Source: Bacteroidales bacterium 45-6 (GTDB lineage Bacteria; Bacteroidota; Bacteroidia; Bacteroidales; Dysgonomonadaceae). From it: a stretch of 8,408 bases of DNA. This document shows, piece by piece, positions 1-6,509 of this stretch. Within the stretch, counting starts at the first letter, position 1; every line of letters starts with the position of its first letter. The notes beneath the pieces are model-generated. The model did not search any database. It was not told the origin of the DNA and was given only the letters and a program-made list of their open reading frames with translations. The DNA is taken from positions 1 to 8,408 of the forward strand of contig MKRS01000423.1 of NCBI GenBank assembly GCA_001897035.1, given 5' to 3'. The translations under genes and the position numbers were made by a program.

Positions 1-640
1 CGATGGGCAGCCTCTTGCTGTATCTCGACTGGTTGGTGATGATGGGCAAATATTGGTCGCGCAATCTCTCCTGCGCCCCCTTTCCCAGCCGTTTTTCCTC
101 TAAGATCACGCCTCTCTCCTTGTCTATTTCGTCGGCTTCAAGCGTTGCTCCTTTGGCCCAGTCGCGCATCACCAGAAAACCGTTCTTGAGGAGTTCGGGG
201 TCGTCGGTTGGTAAGGGTAGTTGATACACTGTTTCGTCGAACGAGGTGTAGGCATTGAGGTCGCCGCCGAAATTTACCCCCGATTTCTGCAGGTAGCTGA
301 TAAGCTCGTTCTTGGGAAAATGGGTGGTGCCGTTGAAATTCATGTGTTCCATGAAATGGGCCAGCCCCTGTTGCTCGTCGGTTTCGAGGATGGAACCCAC
401 TTTGTTGACGAGATACATCACGACCCTGTTTTTGGGTTCGGCGTTTTTGCGGATATAATAGGTGAATCCGTTGGGCAATTTGCCGATTTTGACTTTCGGG
501 TCCACTGGTAGCCCGGCTTCTTTGGCCGGTTTACTTTGCGGTGCCTTTTTCTGAATTGCATTCGCCGGGTAGGCGATGCTTATCAAAAGGAATAAAAAGA
601 GGCCGTGACAGCCTCTTTCAAAAAATGTTCTTGTTTTCAT
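1..640 (-). CDS. Secreted M16 (insulinase/pitrilysin-type) zinc peptidase, N-terminal part
   Basis: Partial gene; the 3' end lies outside the window and 213 residues are visible. It starts MKTRTFFERG, followed by a hydrophobic stretch (GLFLFLLISIAYPANA, residues 13-28) that reads as a Sec signal peptide with probable cleavage after ANA, so the protein is periplasmic or outer-membrane associated. The inverted zinc motif HxxEH is present (H95, E98, H99 in GLAHFMEHMNFNGT), followed by the family's FGGDLNAYTSFDETVY block (about 124-139). The downstream ERGVILEE segment carries E175 and E182, the latter being the likely third zinc ligand. Family members cleave peptides inside a closed chamber made from repeated M16 domains and are usually around 900 residues, so about three quarters is missing. 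The ATG at 640 is the only in-frame start that gives a complete signal peptide. It is the last gene of the collinear set and probably digests imported peptides. Family assignment is firm; substrate is unknown. Confidence 0.93.
   Translation of the reverse strand, partial: MKTRTFFERGCHGLFLFLLISIAYPANAIQKKAPQSKPAKEAGLPVDPKVKIGKLPNGFTYYIRKNAEPKNRVVMYLVNKVGSILETDEQQGLAHFMEHMNFNGTTHFPKNELISYLQKSGVNFGGDLNAYTSFDETVYQLPLPTDDPELLKNGFLVMRDWAKGATLEADEIDKERGVILEEKRLGKGAQERLRDQYLPIITNQSRYSKRLPI
596..618 (-). terminator. Terminator-like hairpin inside the M16 signal-peptide codons
   Basis: Read on the minus strand, a perfect 8-base-pair stem (AAAGAGGC / GCCTCTTT) with a 7-base loop is followed directly by TTTTTATT, the layout of an intrinsic terminator. 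It begins 22 bases after the proposed ATG of the M16 gene and lies in its signal-peptide codons. On the plus strand the stem is followed by CAAAAAA, so it would only work in the minus direction. It could end transcripts coming from the thioredoxin gene, act as an attenuator, or be a coincidence of coding sequence. Confidence 0.4.
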
Positions 641-646
641 TGGGTG

Positions 647-654
647 CAAATATA
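647..654 (-). promoter_or_regulatory. Bacteroidota -7 promoter box ahead of the M16 gene
   Basis: The minus strand reads TATATTTG, an exact match to the Bacteroidota sigma-ABfr -7 consensus TAnnTTTG. Only six bases (CACCCA) separate it from the ATG at 640. No clear TTTG/TTG -33 element is seen at the usual distance. If used, the transcript would start within a few bases of the start codon, making the mRNA almost leaderless. Confidence 0.5.
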
Positions 655-676
655 GAAAAAATAATTGTGTGGTGGA

Positions 677-717
677 ATGCGAATTCGCCGGATGTTAATA
701 CTCCCAGCAATTCGCAT
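677..717 (-). terminator. Long hairpin in the thioredoxin-M16 gap
   Basis: Perfect 9-base arms (ATGCGAATT at 677-685 and AATTCGCAT at 709-717) flank an inner segment that can extend the stem on the minus strand (GCTGG with CCGGC, one G-U pair and one bulged G), leaving a loop of about 12 bases. It starts 8 bases after the stop codon of the upstream thioredoxin gene. A T-rich stretch (TTATTTTTT) follows only after about 13 bases, so it is not a classic terminator. It may protect the 3' end of the mRNA, terminate weakly, or be an operator, since it lies just upstream of the -7 box. Confidence 0.4.
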
Positions 718-724
718 AGCGTTC

Positions 725-1855
725 TTATTTTACGTTCAATAACTCTTTTAGCTTTTCGGTCAGATCTTCACCCCGGAGGTTTTTGCCGATGATCTTTCCT
801 TCCTGGTTGACGAGTACGGTGGCCGGGATGGAGGTTACGTCGTAGGCGGCTGCACCCTTGCTTTGCCAACCTTTGAGGTCGGACATCTGCGGCCAGGAGA
901 GTTTCAACTTCTGGATACAAGCCTTCCAAGCCTCGGCCTTGTTGTCTAAGGAAACCCCGACGATTCCAAAGCCTTTGTCCTTGTAAAGCTCGTAAGCTTT
1001 TATCACGTTGGGCATTTCGGCCAAGCATGGTCCGCACCACGAAGCCCAGAAGTCGATCAAGGTCACTTTGTTTTTCCCCACATAGGTCGAAAGCTTGATC
1101 GGTTTTCCATCTGGATCGTTCAGCTCGATGTCCGTGAAGGTGCTACCGATGCCGGTATTTTTGATGGCGTTCAGCTTCTGCGAGACGGTGGCATAAAGCT
1201 CGTCTTTGACTCCAGCCTTTTCCATTGCCCCTACTGTTTTTTCCAAGGTTGGAATATCCATCGAGGGATAATAAGAAGTGAGTAAGTAATGCGCCACACC
1301 TGATGTGATGTTTTGGCAGATGAAGCTGAGGAGATACTCGGATTGCCGCTTGTCAATTTTGTCCAGCTCTTTTTGGGCTTCGGTACGTTTGCCCGCATCC
1401 AGCGTGCTGTCATTCGCCACTTTCCAGTAGGGATCAGCCTTGGCTCCGATTCGGTTGTTTTCGTCATTGAATTGATTCCATAGCTCGTTGTTTGGCGTTC
1501 CGTGTCCGCCTTGGATGCTGTCCCCGATGTTGACTGAGATGTTGCCATTTTCCAGCATGAAGCCATTTCCATCTTTTACCAGCCCGTTTTTGATTTGGGC
1601 GATATACCGGAAGGTTGCTTCCTTTTGGTCTCCCGTGAAAACGAATTTGCCATTCTTGATGACCGTGGTATCGACAGGAATCAGATTCAGGTAATCCAAT
1701 TCGGCTAAAATAAGGGTGTCGCCTTCTTGACCACCTTTGACAGTGCCGGAGATAGTGTAGCCGCTTTTGTCGGCGATCGCTGTTGCGCTCATTAGCAAAA
1801 TGGCCAATAGTCCCAAAACAGGAGTGATTGCTCTTGTTCTCATTTGTTTTTTCAT
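725..1855 (-). CDS. Exported DUF4369-thioredoxin (TlpA/ResA-like) protein, CGPC active site
   Basis: 376 residues. An N-terminal signal peptide (hydrophobic ITPVLGLLAILLMSATAIA, about 10-28, probable cleavage after AIA, no lipobox) places it in the periplasm. Residues about 33-130 match the beta-rich DUF4369 domain that precedes many Bacteroidota thioredoxins (SGTVKGGQEGDTLIL...). A helical linker follows, then a thioredoxin/AhpC-TSA fold from about 238 to 376 with LIDFWASWCGPC (C274, C277) and the cis-proline loop TSIPATVL (P344). Such proteins usually reduce or exchange disulfides in envelope proteins, in cytochrome c maturation or in peptide substrates; the partner here is unknown. The ATG at 1855 is chosen because it precedes a lysine-rich n-region; M5 at 1843 would also keep the signal peptide. 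It is a paralogue in architecture of the gene at 2027-3133 but is separated from it by a repeat-bearing gap, so it may have its own promoter. Confidence 0.93.
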   Translation of the reverse strand: MKKQMRTRAITPVLGLLAILLMSATAIADKSGYTISGTVKGGQEGDTLILAELDYLNLIPVDTTVIKNGKFVFTGDQKEATFRYIAQIKNGLVKDGNGFMLENGNISVNIGDSIQGGHGTPNNELWNQFNDENNRIGAKADPYWKVANDSTLDAGKRTEAQKELDKIDKRQSEYLLSFICQNITSGVAHYLLTSYYPSMDIPTLEKTVGAMEKAGVKDELYATVSQKLNAIKNTGIGSTFTDIELNDPDGKPIKLSTYVGKNKVTLIDFWASWCGPCLAEMPNVIKAYELYKDKGFGIVGVSLDNKAEAWKACIQKLKLSWPQMSDLKGWQSKGAAAYDVTSIPATVLVNQEGKIIGKNLRGEDLTEKLKELLNVK

Positions 1856-1905
1856 TTTTATTTTCAGTTAAGTAATGATATTTATGTATAGTCGTAAAAT
1901 ATGTA

Positions 1906-1982
1906 AGCTGATAGCCAATAGCCAATAGCTTTTAGCCATTAGGCTTTTCTAACAGCTATCAGCTAATAGCTAAAGGCTATGC
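1906..1982. repeat. Degenerate 7-base tandem repeat with a 10-base inverted repeat
   Basis: In the gap between the two thioredoxin genes, GC dinucleotides recur exactly every 7 bases at 1907, 1914, 1921, 1928 and 1935, and again at 1955, 1962, 1969 and 1976, with a phase break in between. On the minus strand the units fit TNNNRGC (for example TATTGGC twice in tandem, TATTAGC, TAAAAGC). Within it AGCTGATAGC (1906-1915) and GCTATCAGCT (1955-1964) form a perfect inverted repeat. No ORF, RNA gene or clear promoter is visible here. It resembles low-complexity intergenic repeats seen in Bacteroidota; function is unknown. Confidence 0.7.
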
Positions 1983-2026
1983 CTTGCGTTAAAAAAATAC
2001 GACAATTTATTTTTGCAATTGCTTAT

Positions 2027-3133
2027 TTATTTACAAAATTGGTTGACATGCTTCGTTATGTCTTCTGCATTGACAGGCGAGTTGACCACTTTTCCCTGTG
2101 GATCTACAATCAGGTAGTAGGGTACTCCGGCCACAAGGTATTTCTCTTTCAATCCTTTTAGCCCTTCGGGAGTGAGCAGGTATTGCTCCCAGCCGAGTTT
2201 TTCTTTCTTGATGGAGTTTTTCCAGGCCTGCAGGTTGGTGTCTGCCGATATGCCGACCACGGCAAAATTATCCGGATAGCGAGCAGCCACTTTTTTGATG
2301 TCGGGAATCGCCATCAGGCAGATACTGCACCAGGAAGCCCAAAAGTCTATCAGCACGTATTTGCCTTTCGGGATCACTTCCGTAAGGTTTCGGCTTTTGC
2401 CATTGAGGTCGAAAAGAGGCAGGTTGACGAGGTCGCTGTTCACCGCCGAACGGAGGGCGAGAGCGGAATTTTTGCGAAACTCAGCGAGGCGAATCGTGTC
2501 GTCGGGAACGGAAGTGATGGCCTTTTGTAAATCCAGGATTTGCTCCCTTTGCAGGCGGTATGCCCCTTGTAAGAGGTTATTCGCGAGCACGACTGACATC
2601 GCCGATTGCGGATTGGAATGGATAAACTTGATTTGGAGTTGCATCAATGCGCTGTCGCTTAATTCTTTTCCCTTCTCTTTTTCAGTCAGAAGCATCCGGT
2701 TGTAGGTGTTGAAATCTTCCTGCACCTTCCCTCCTTCCACAGCGAAATGCTTGGTCACCGGCTCATTCACCGGAATGCTGTCGTAGTGATCGGTGACGAC
2801 ACGCATCGGCGCATTGTCCACAAAGACATCGGTATAAGTCCAGTGAATATTTGCTTGCTCGCCGTTTGCTGTTTTGGGTGCATTTTCCAGATTGTTGGTT
2901 ATCAAGGTGCATAATGTGGGATGGGGCACGCTCCCCCGGAGCTTGAAGCATCCGTTCCTGACCGTGTCTTCCGCCAAAGTGGGGCGTTCGTTGTCTTCTG
3001 CCGAAAGCAAGGCCACCACTATGCCATCTTTCATTCCGGGAATGCAGCCTTCGAGGGTGAAGCCCTTGTTTTGTGCCTCAACGCAAGGTTTCAATAACAC
3101 AAGAAGGACAATGATTGTGATTATTCTTTTCAT
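2027..3133 (-). CDS. Exported DUF4369-thioredoxin protein with a CSIC active site
   Basis: 368 residues. A short signal peptide (IITIIVLLVLL, residues 4-14, probable cleavage VEA|QN after residue 20) sends it to the periplasm; the cysteine at 17 is not in a lipobox. A DUF4369-like region (about 24-130, GFTLEGCIPGMKDGIVVAL...) is followed by a helical linker and a thioredoxin fold from about 238. The active site is WASWCSIC (C269, C272), so the CxxC pair is kept but the usual Gly-Pro is Ser-Ile; the cis-proline is in VAGVPYYLIV (P338). It also carries cysteines at 30, 62, 75 and 367, many for a periplasmic thiol protein. The gene starts 16 bases after the stop of the Fib_succ_major lipoprotein gene, with an A/T-rich leader, and so is almost certainly cotranscribed with it. 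It probably reduces or isomerises disulfides in the protein or peptide handled by the SusCD complex (inference). Confidence 0.92.
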   Translation of the reverse strand: MKRIITIIVLLVLLKPCVEAQNKGFTLEGCIPGMKDGIVVALLSAEDNERPTLAEDTVRNGCFKLRGSVPHPTLCTLITNNLENAPKTANGEQANIHWTYTDVFVDNAPMRVVTDHYDSIPVNEPVTKHFAVEGGKVQEDFNTYNRMLLTEKEKGKELSDSALMQLQIKFIHSNPQSAMSVVLANNLLQGAYRLQREQILDLQKAITSVPDDTIRLAEFRKNSALALRSAVNSDLVNLPLFDLNGKSRNLTEVIPKGKYVLIDFWASWCSICLMAIPDIKKVAARYPDNFAVVGISADTNLQAWKNSIKKEKLGWEQYLLTPEGLKGLKEKYLVAGVPYYLIVDPQGKVVNSPVNAEDITKHVNQFCK

Positions 3134-3149
3134 TTTTGATTGTCAATTT

Positions 3150-3848
3150 TTAATTGGATGCGTCGCGCACAAAGCGCACGCTGAGCATGTTTTTTTTGTC
3201 GCCGCTATAACGGAACACTTGCGGGCTGTTGTACACGATTTTTCGGTAATAGCTGAACGCATCTCCTTTGGAAGTGTCCTCGGTGGCCGTCCAATAGAAG
3301 CCGTATGCACCCATCAGTCGGTAAGGAGAGCCGAAGGAGGAGGTGGTCGCCGTCCAATATCCCGAGTATTGGAAGCTTAGTCCCGTCCCGTCCTTTCCCT
3401 GGGTCATGAGCGTCCCGGCATTTTGTCCGCGCCAGTCTGTTTTGTCGGCATCTTCGGTCGAAGTTCCCAACGCTTCTTCGAGCTTTTTCCAGTCGTTGTC
3501 CGTGGGTACCCTCCAACCTTCGGGAGCCGCTTCGAGGGCGCCTTCGTAGGTGTAAAGGTAGCCATATTTGGCAATTGTCCTTGCGGTGGTTTCTTCGGAA
3601 GTTTCGCCGATCGTTTGATTGAGGACATAAACTCCGTAAGTGTTTTCCGAAGTCTGAAAGTGCGAATTTTCCACAGTCCAGTCCAAGCCGTTGAACCTCA
3701 CCCAATTGTAGTTGAAGCCGTCGCGCGGGTCAACAAAAGTGCCAGAAGCTTCCGGTTTCACTGTTGGCAGGGAGGCGTTGTCATCGTTGCTACAGCCGTA
3801 GCTCATGCACACCACCAAGATGGTGACAAGGGCAACTGTCGATCTCAT
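3150..3848 (-). CDS. Surface lipoprotein with Fib_succ_major (TIGR02145) domain
   Basis: 232 residues from the chosen start. The lipoprotein signal peptide runs from MRSTVALVTILVV to the lipobox SYGC (C19). The following SNDDN is acidic, like the Bacteroidota lipoprotein export signal, suggesting display on the cell surface. The body matches the Fibrobacter succinogenes major paralogous domain: DGFNYNWVRFNGLDWTVENS (about 43-62), GYLYTYEGA (96-104), PEGWRVPTDNDWKKLEEALG (109-128), FYWTATE (184-190) and the terminal SVRFVRD (223-229). The domain's biochemical role is unknown; it is common in surface lipoproteins. ATG 3848 is preferred because ATTAAATAGT-ATGAGA closely resembles the ATTTAATCGT-ATGAGA start of the neighbouring gene at 4871. 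However, the frame is open to an ATG at 3941 (263 residues); that 31-codon extension is listed separately. It sits between the metallopeptidase-like gene and the CSIC thioredoxin in the same operon. Confidence 0.88.
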   Translation of the reverse strand: MRSTVALVTILVVCMSYGCSNDDNASLPTVKPEASGTFVDPRDGFNYNWVRFNGLDWTVENSHFQTSENTYGVYVLNQTIGETSEETTARTIAKYGYLYTYEGALEAAPEGWRVPTDNDWKKLEEALGTSTEDADKTDWRGQNAGTLMTQGKDGTGLSFQYSGYWTATTSSFGSPYRLMGAYGFYWTATEDTSKGDAFSYYRKIVYNSPQVFRYSGDKKNMLSVRFVRDASN

Positions 3849-3941
3849 ACTATTTAATGTCGATGCAAGGATAGGCAAAAGCTCGCATGATTTTTTTATC
3901 ATGGATTTTGGTAATTTTCCAAAAATTGTATTCTCTTTCAT
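3849..3941 (-). other. In-frame 31-codon 5' extension of the Fib_succ_major gene
   Basis: From ATG 3941, 31 open codons lead into the lipoprotein signal peptide. The encoded peptide begins MKENTIFGKLPKSMIKKS and would put the lipid cysteine at residue 50. Aligned without gaps, it matches the extension ahead of the SusD gene (6510-6602) at MK[EQ]N-I---LPK--I--S, with the same 93-base length. The upstream gene ends 12 bases before this ATG, which would be ordinary operon spacing. It may be a translated N-terminal tail, a leader peptide, or a shared regulatory segment. A 6-base-pair A-loop hairpin (3886-3903) lies in it. Confidence 0.45.
3886..3903. other. Small perfect hairpin in the leader of the Fib_succ_major gene
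   Basis: CATGAT and ATCATG pair perfectly around a six-base homopolymer loop (A6 on the minus strand). The stem covers one of the alternative in-frame ATG codons (3902). At six base pairs it is only modestly stable, and a regulatory role is speculative. Confidence 0.25.
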
Positions 3942-3953
3942 AACTTGTTCTGA

Positions 3954-4871
3954 TTAGAATGTATAGCCAAGATCTGCGACAAGGGTTCTCATCGCATTAA
4001 ATTTAGCGATCACCAGCGGATATCCGCTATATTGTTCGTTGACAGTTTCGGGCGATTGCGCCAGCACCAAGTTCACATAAGCTTTGATATCTTCCTGAAG
4101 TGTAGGATACACTCCTTGCAAAGGGTAGATATCCCACAGGTAGTGGGGCTCGATGTAGCCGGCTTCGTTCAGCATCTGCATGTTTGCCGTTTCGTCGTCC
4201 GGATAGGTCGCCATGTAGTTTCCATAATAGGATGCGCTGTATTTGCTGAATGGTTTCAATACGTCTTCCGGCTGGGCGGTAAGTTTCAGCACGAGCACCT
4301 CCTTGAGTATCGATGTGGCGAGATCCTGGCGTTGACCTTCGTCCATGTCGGCGATGTTTTGCGTTGCGATGGCCGTAGTGCGTTTCCCGGTAACAAAGGG
4401 AACGTCGGAGTCGTAATAGAGGCTGGCATCTGAAATGGTAAACCGCGATATGTTGCTAACCAACAGCCACGAGAAAGGGCGGAGTTTGGAGGACAGATGA
4501 CTCAAGACATAAGCCTTCATGAAGGATATGGCTTCTTTTTTCTGGTCGATAGTTGGCAAGTAGCTGTATTTGTACTTGTATTGCGCGTATCCGGTCATTA
4601 CATAGCTCAAGTCTATGGTTTCCGTGAAATACTGGGTGTCGCCGTTCACGTCGGTGCCGAGTGCCTCGTGGCGCAAGGTGTCGTTGAAGAGGATATAGCA
4701 TTTTTCAGAAGCATAAAACTCTTTCCTGAGGAGTGACTCTTGGTCTGTTGCATTGTCGGCGGGCGCAAAGTAGTTCTTGTCGGCGTTGCTCGGCGTGAGT
4801 TCATCCTCGTTCGTGCAGCCAGTGGCCAGCAGGAAGAGAGGGATGGACAAGATGGATATGTATTTTCTCAT
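3954..4871 (-). CDS. Lipoprotein of the putative zinc-binding metallopeptidase (Mx1) family, probably inactive
   Basis: 305 residues. The signal peptide MRKYISILSIPLFLLATGC has a clear lipobox (C19), and the mature end CTNEDEL is acidic, as in surface-exposed Bacteroidota lipoproteins. Layout and sequence texture match the SusCD-linked 'putative zinc-binding metallopeptidase' lipoproteins (Peptidase_Mx1): a KYKYSYLPTIDQKKEAISFMKAYVL block (about 99-123), then RPFSWLLVSNI (131-141), a central helix, and a C-terminal AGYIEPHY...LQEDIKAYVNLVL segment (237-270). Active members carry HEFxHxxxQ in the central helix. Here the matching helix reads SILKEVLVLKLTAQ (187-200), with K190-E191 and V194 where His-Glu and His would be. 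No HExxH occurs elsewhere (HEALG at 68 lacks the second His). It therefore likely binds a ligand or partner at the surface rather than cleaving. It lies 54 bases after the SusD gene, in the usual position for this family. The family call is from memory of its pattern, hence moderate confidence. Confidence 0.75.
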   Translation of the reverse strand: MRKYISILSIPLFLLATGCTNEDELTPSNADKNYFAPADNATDQESLLRKEFYASEKCYILFNDTLRHEALGTDVNGDTQYFTETIDLSYVMTGYAQYKYKYSYLPTIDQKKEAISFMKAYVLSHLSSKLRPFSWLLVSNISRFTISDASLYYDSDVPFVTGKRTTAIATQNIADMDEGQRQDLATSILKEVLVLKLTAQPEDVLKPFSKYSASYYGNYMATYPDDETANMQMLNEAGYIEPHYLWDIYPLQGVYPTLQEDIKAYVNLVLAQSPETVNEQYSGYPLVIAKFNAMRTLVADLGYTF

Positions 4872-4925
4872 ACGATTAAATTTTACTTTATTTGTTTTCG
4901 GAGTCTGTTACCGCTTGGTTGCGTT

Positions 4926-6509
4926 CTACTTGAGCGGCGTCACTGTGTAGGTACGGTTTGGGCGCTCGTTGTTCTGCATTCCGGTGTTGAAATCGATCAC
5001 ATATTGAGGGATCGGAAGCGTGTATGCCTTGTCGTTGGGCGCCAGTACGAAGGTGTGGTACTCTGTTTTGACACCGGAGTTGCGGCTTTCGTAATAATAA
5101 TAGTTTCGGACAATCTTTTTTGATTCGGGATATTTCTCGCAGACTGCATATCGTCTCAAGTCGAACCACCGGAGGCCTTCCAGCGCCAATTCCTTGCGCC
5201 GTTCTTCCCGGATCGTTTTCACCAATTCTTCGCCGGTGGATGTCACTTGGAAGTCGGTTCCTTTTTGATAGCGGTATTCCCTCAACGTGTTGATGGCGCT
5301 TTGGGCTTGCCCTTCGTTTCCGAGGTAGGCTTCGGCTTCTGCCTTAATCAGGTAGGCTTCTGCCGAACGGAACAGGAATTTATCCGACACTTCGCAAGAT
5401 AGGTATATCCACCCTTCGTTGTAGGTGATGTAGTAATACCTGACGGAAGTGGGATCAGCCTGGCTCGTGTTCTGCGGAGCTAACTTGGCGTAGCCGATAA
5501 AGTCTCCCCAAGCCCACCAGTATTTTGTTTTCCTCAAGTCGTTGTCGCTGTACGTATCGTACAAATCTTTAGAGACGGTGAATCCTTTGTATTTGTAAGT
5601 TGTGGCGCACGGTAACGAGTTTCCGCCCATCGAGAAAATGGTTTCCACGGAGGCTTTCGACAACTCTCCGCCTTGCAGGTTGGCCAATGGCTGAAGCTCG
5701 GGATGGGCATCTAGTACTTTGCCTGCGTATTCCGCAGCCTTGCCCCAGTTTTGCATGTAGAGGTAAACGCGGCTCAACAGGAACTGCACGGAAGTGATGT
5801 TTGCCCGGTAGATGGAACTGGAAACAGTGGTTTGCGATAGGTCTGATTCCGCTTGCTGAAGATCGAGAAGTATTTGGTCGTAAACTTCCTGCACGGTGTT
5901 GCGTTTGAAAACCTTATCCTCCACTGTTTCCGACAATTTGATGGGTACTCCCAAGTCAGTCTTGGCGGTAGCCGGAGAATAGGCATTTCCGTAAATGTTC
6001 ACCAACCAGAAATAATAGAACGCTCTGAGGAAGTGAGCCTCGCCGTCCACTTTCAATACTCCTTTTTTCTCGGCATCTGTCGCTTGCGGTACTTTTTTGA
6101 GTGAATAGATCACGTTGTTGGCTACGTTGATGAGGCGGTAAATCTCTGTCCAGCCGCCGTTCTCATGGTTGTAACCTGTGTAGGTGTCGTTTTGATCGAC
6201 TCTCTGCTGCCAGGTGAAATAGCCGAACATGCGATCTTTGGCGTCATAGTCCATGTCCTTGTTGTCCCACGATTCGGTGCATTCTTCCAGTTCATCTCCC
6301 ATGAAGTGAATGAACTGCAAGGAATCTCCCGACTTAGCGATCACATCACTTGAGGCCACCGGCATGTAGCAGTCGCCCAAAAGTGTTTCGTTGAGGTCTT
6401 CCCAGGAATTGGCATAATCCGTTTCTTGCGAATATTCTTCCAAAAAGTGGGAACAACTGCTTAGGCATACGGCCATGAAGGCTACTGCAAGATATTGTAT
6501 ATATTTCAT
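4926..6509 (-). CDS. SusD/RagB-family surface lipoprotein
   Basis: 527 residues from ATG 6509. The signal peptide MKYIQYLAVAFMAVCLSSC has a lipobox at C19. SusD proteins form the lid of the SusC channel and capture substrate at the outer face of the outer membrane. Family marks are clear: an N-terminal SusD-like region with NWxxIY-like GWTEIYRLINVANNVIYSL, GEAHFLRAFYYFWLVNIYG (about 156-174), then the C-terminal RagB/SusD signature FLFRSAEAYLIKAEAEAYLG (about 378-397), IREERRKELALEGLRWFDLRR (433-453) and YTLPIPQYVID near the end. Length is normal for the family. The frame stays open upstream through ATG 6530, 6602 and 6635, the last overlapping the SusC stop; 6509 gives the best lipoprotein signal, 6530 is a close alternative. 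It follows the SusC gene directly, as is universal for this pair. Nothing in the sequence identifies the ligand, but the absence of carbohydrate enzymes around it favours peptides over glycans. Confidence 0.95.
   Translation of the reverse strand: MKYIQYLAVAFMAVCLSSCSHFLEEYSQETDYANSWEDLNETLLGDCYMPVASSDVIAKSGDSLQFIHFMGDELEECTESWDNKDMDYDAKDRMFGYFTWQQRVDQNDTYTGYNHENGGWTEIYRLINVANNVIYSLKKVPQATDAEKKGVLKVDGEAHFLRAFYYFWLVNIYGNAYSPATAKTDLGVPIKLSETVEDKVFKRNTVQEVYDQILLDLQQAESDLSQTTVSSSIYRANITSVQFLLSRVYLYMQNWGKAAEYAGKVLDAHPELQPLANLQGGELSKASVETIFSMGGNSLPCATTYKYKGFTVSKDLYDTYSDNDLRKTKYWWAWGDFIGYAKLAPQNTSQADPTSVRYYYITYNEGWIYLSCEVSDKFLFRSAEAYLIKAEAEAYLGNEGQAQSAINTLREYRYQKGTDFQVTSTGEELVKTIREERRKELALEGLRWFDLRRYAVCEKYPESKKIVRNYYYYESRNSGVKTEYHTFVLAPNDKAYTLPIPQYVIDFNTGMQNNERPNRTYTVTPLK

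Noticed and set aside
1464..1925. Minus-strand open frame of 153 codons overlapping the CGPC thioredoxin gene
   Set aside because: It is an alternate frame of a clearly assigned gene, basic and low in family-like features, starting inside the repeat region.
1906..1982. Possible CRISPR array
   Set aside because: The repeat period is 7 bases with degenerate units and no spacers, and there are no cas genes.
1991..2021. Possible terminator after the CSIC thioredoxin gene
   Set aside because: The only stem (CAATT/AATTG) is five pairs and A/T-rich, and the T-run on the minus strand is offset by several bases; too weak to call.
2874..3380. Plus-strand open frame of 168 codons
   Set aside because: It lies antisense across the thioredoxin and lipoprotein genes, has no recognisable domain, and spans the gap between them; a shadow of well-supported minus-strand genes.
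3866..3873. Possible -7 box TATCCTTG ahead of the Fib_succ_major gene
   Set aside because: It departs from TAnnTTTG at one position in the core, has no clear -33 partner, and lies within a tightly packed operon.
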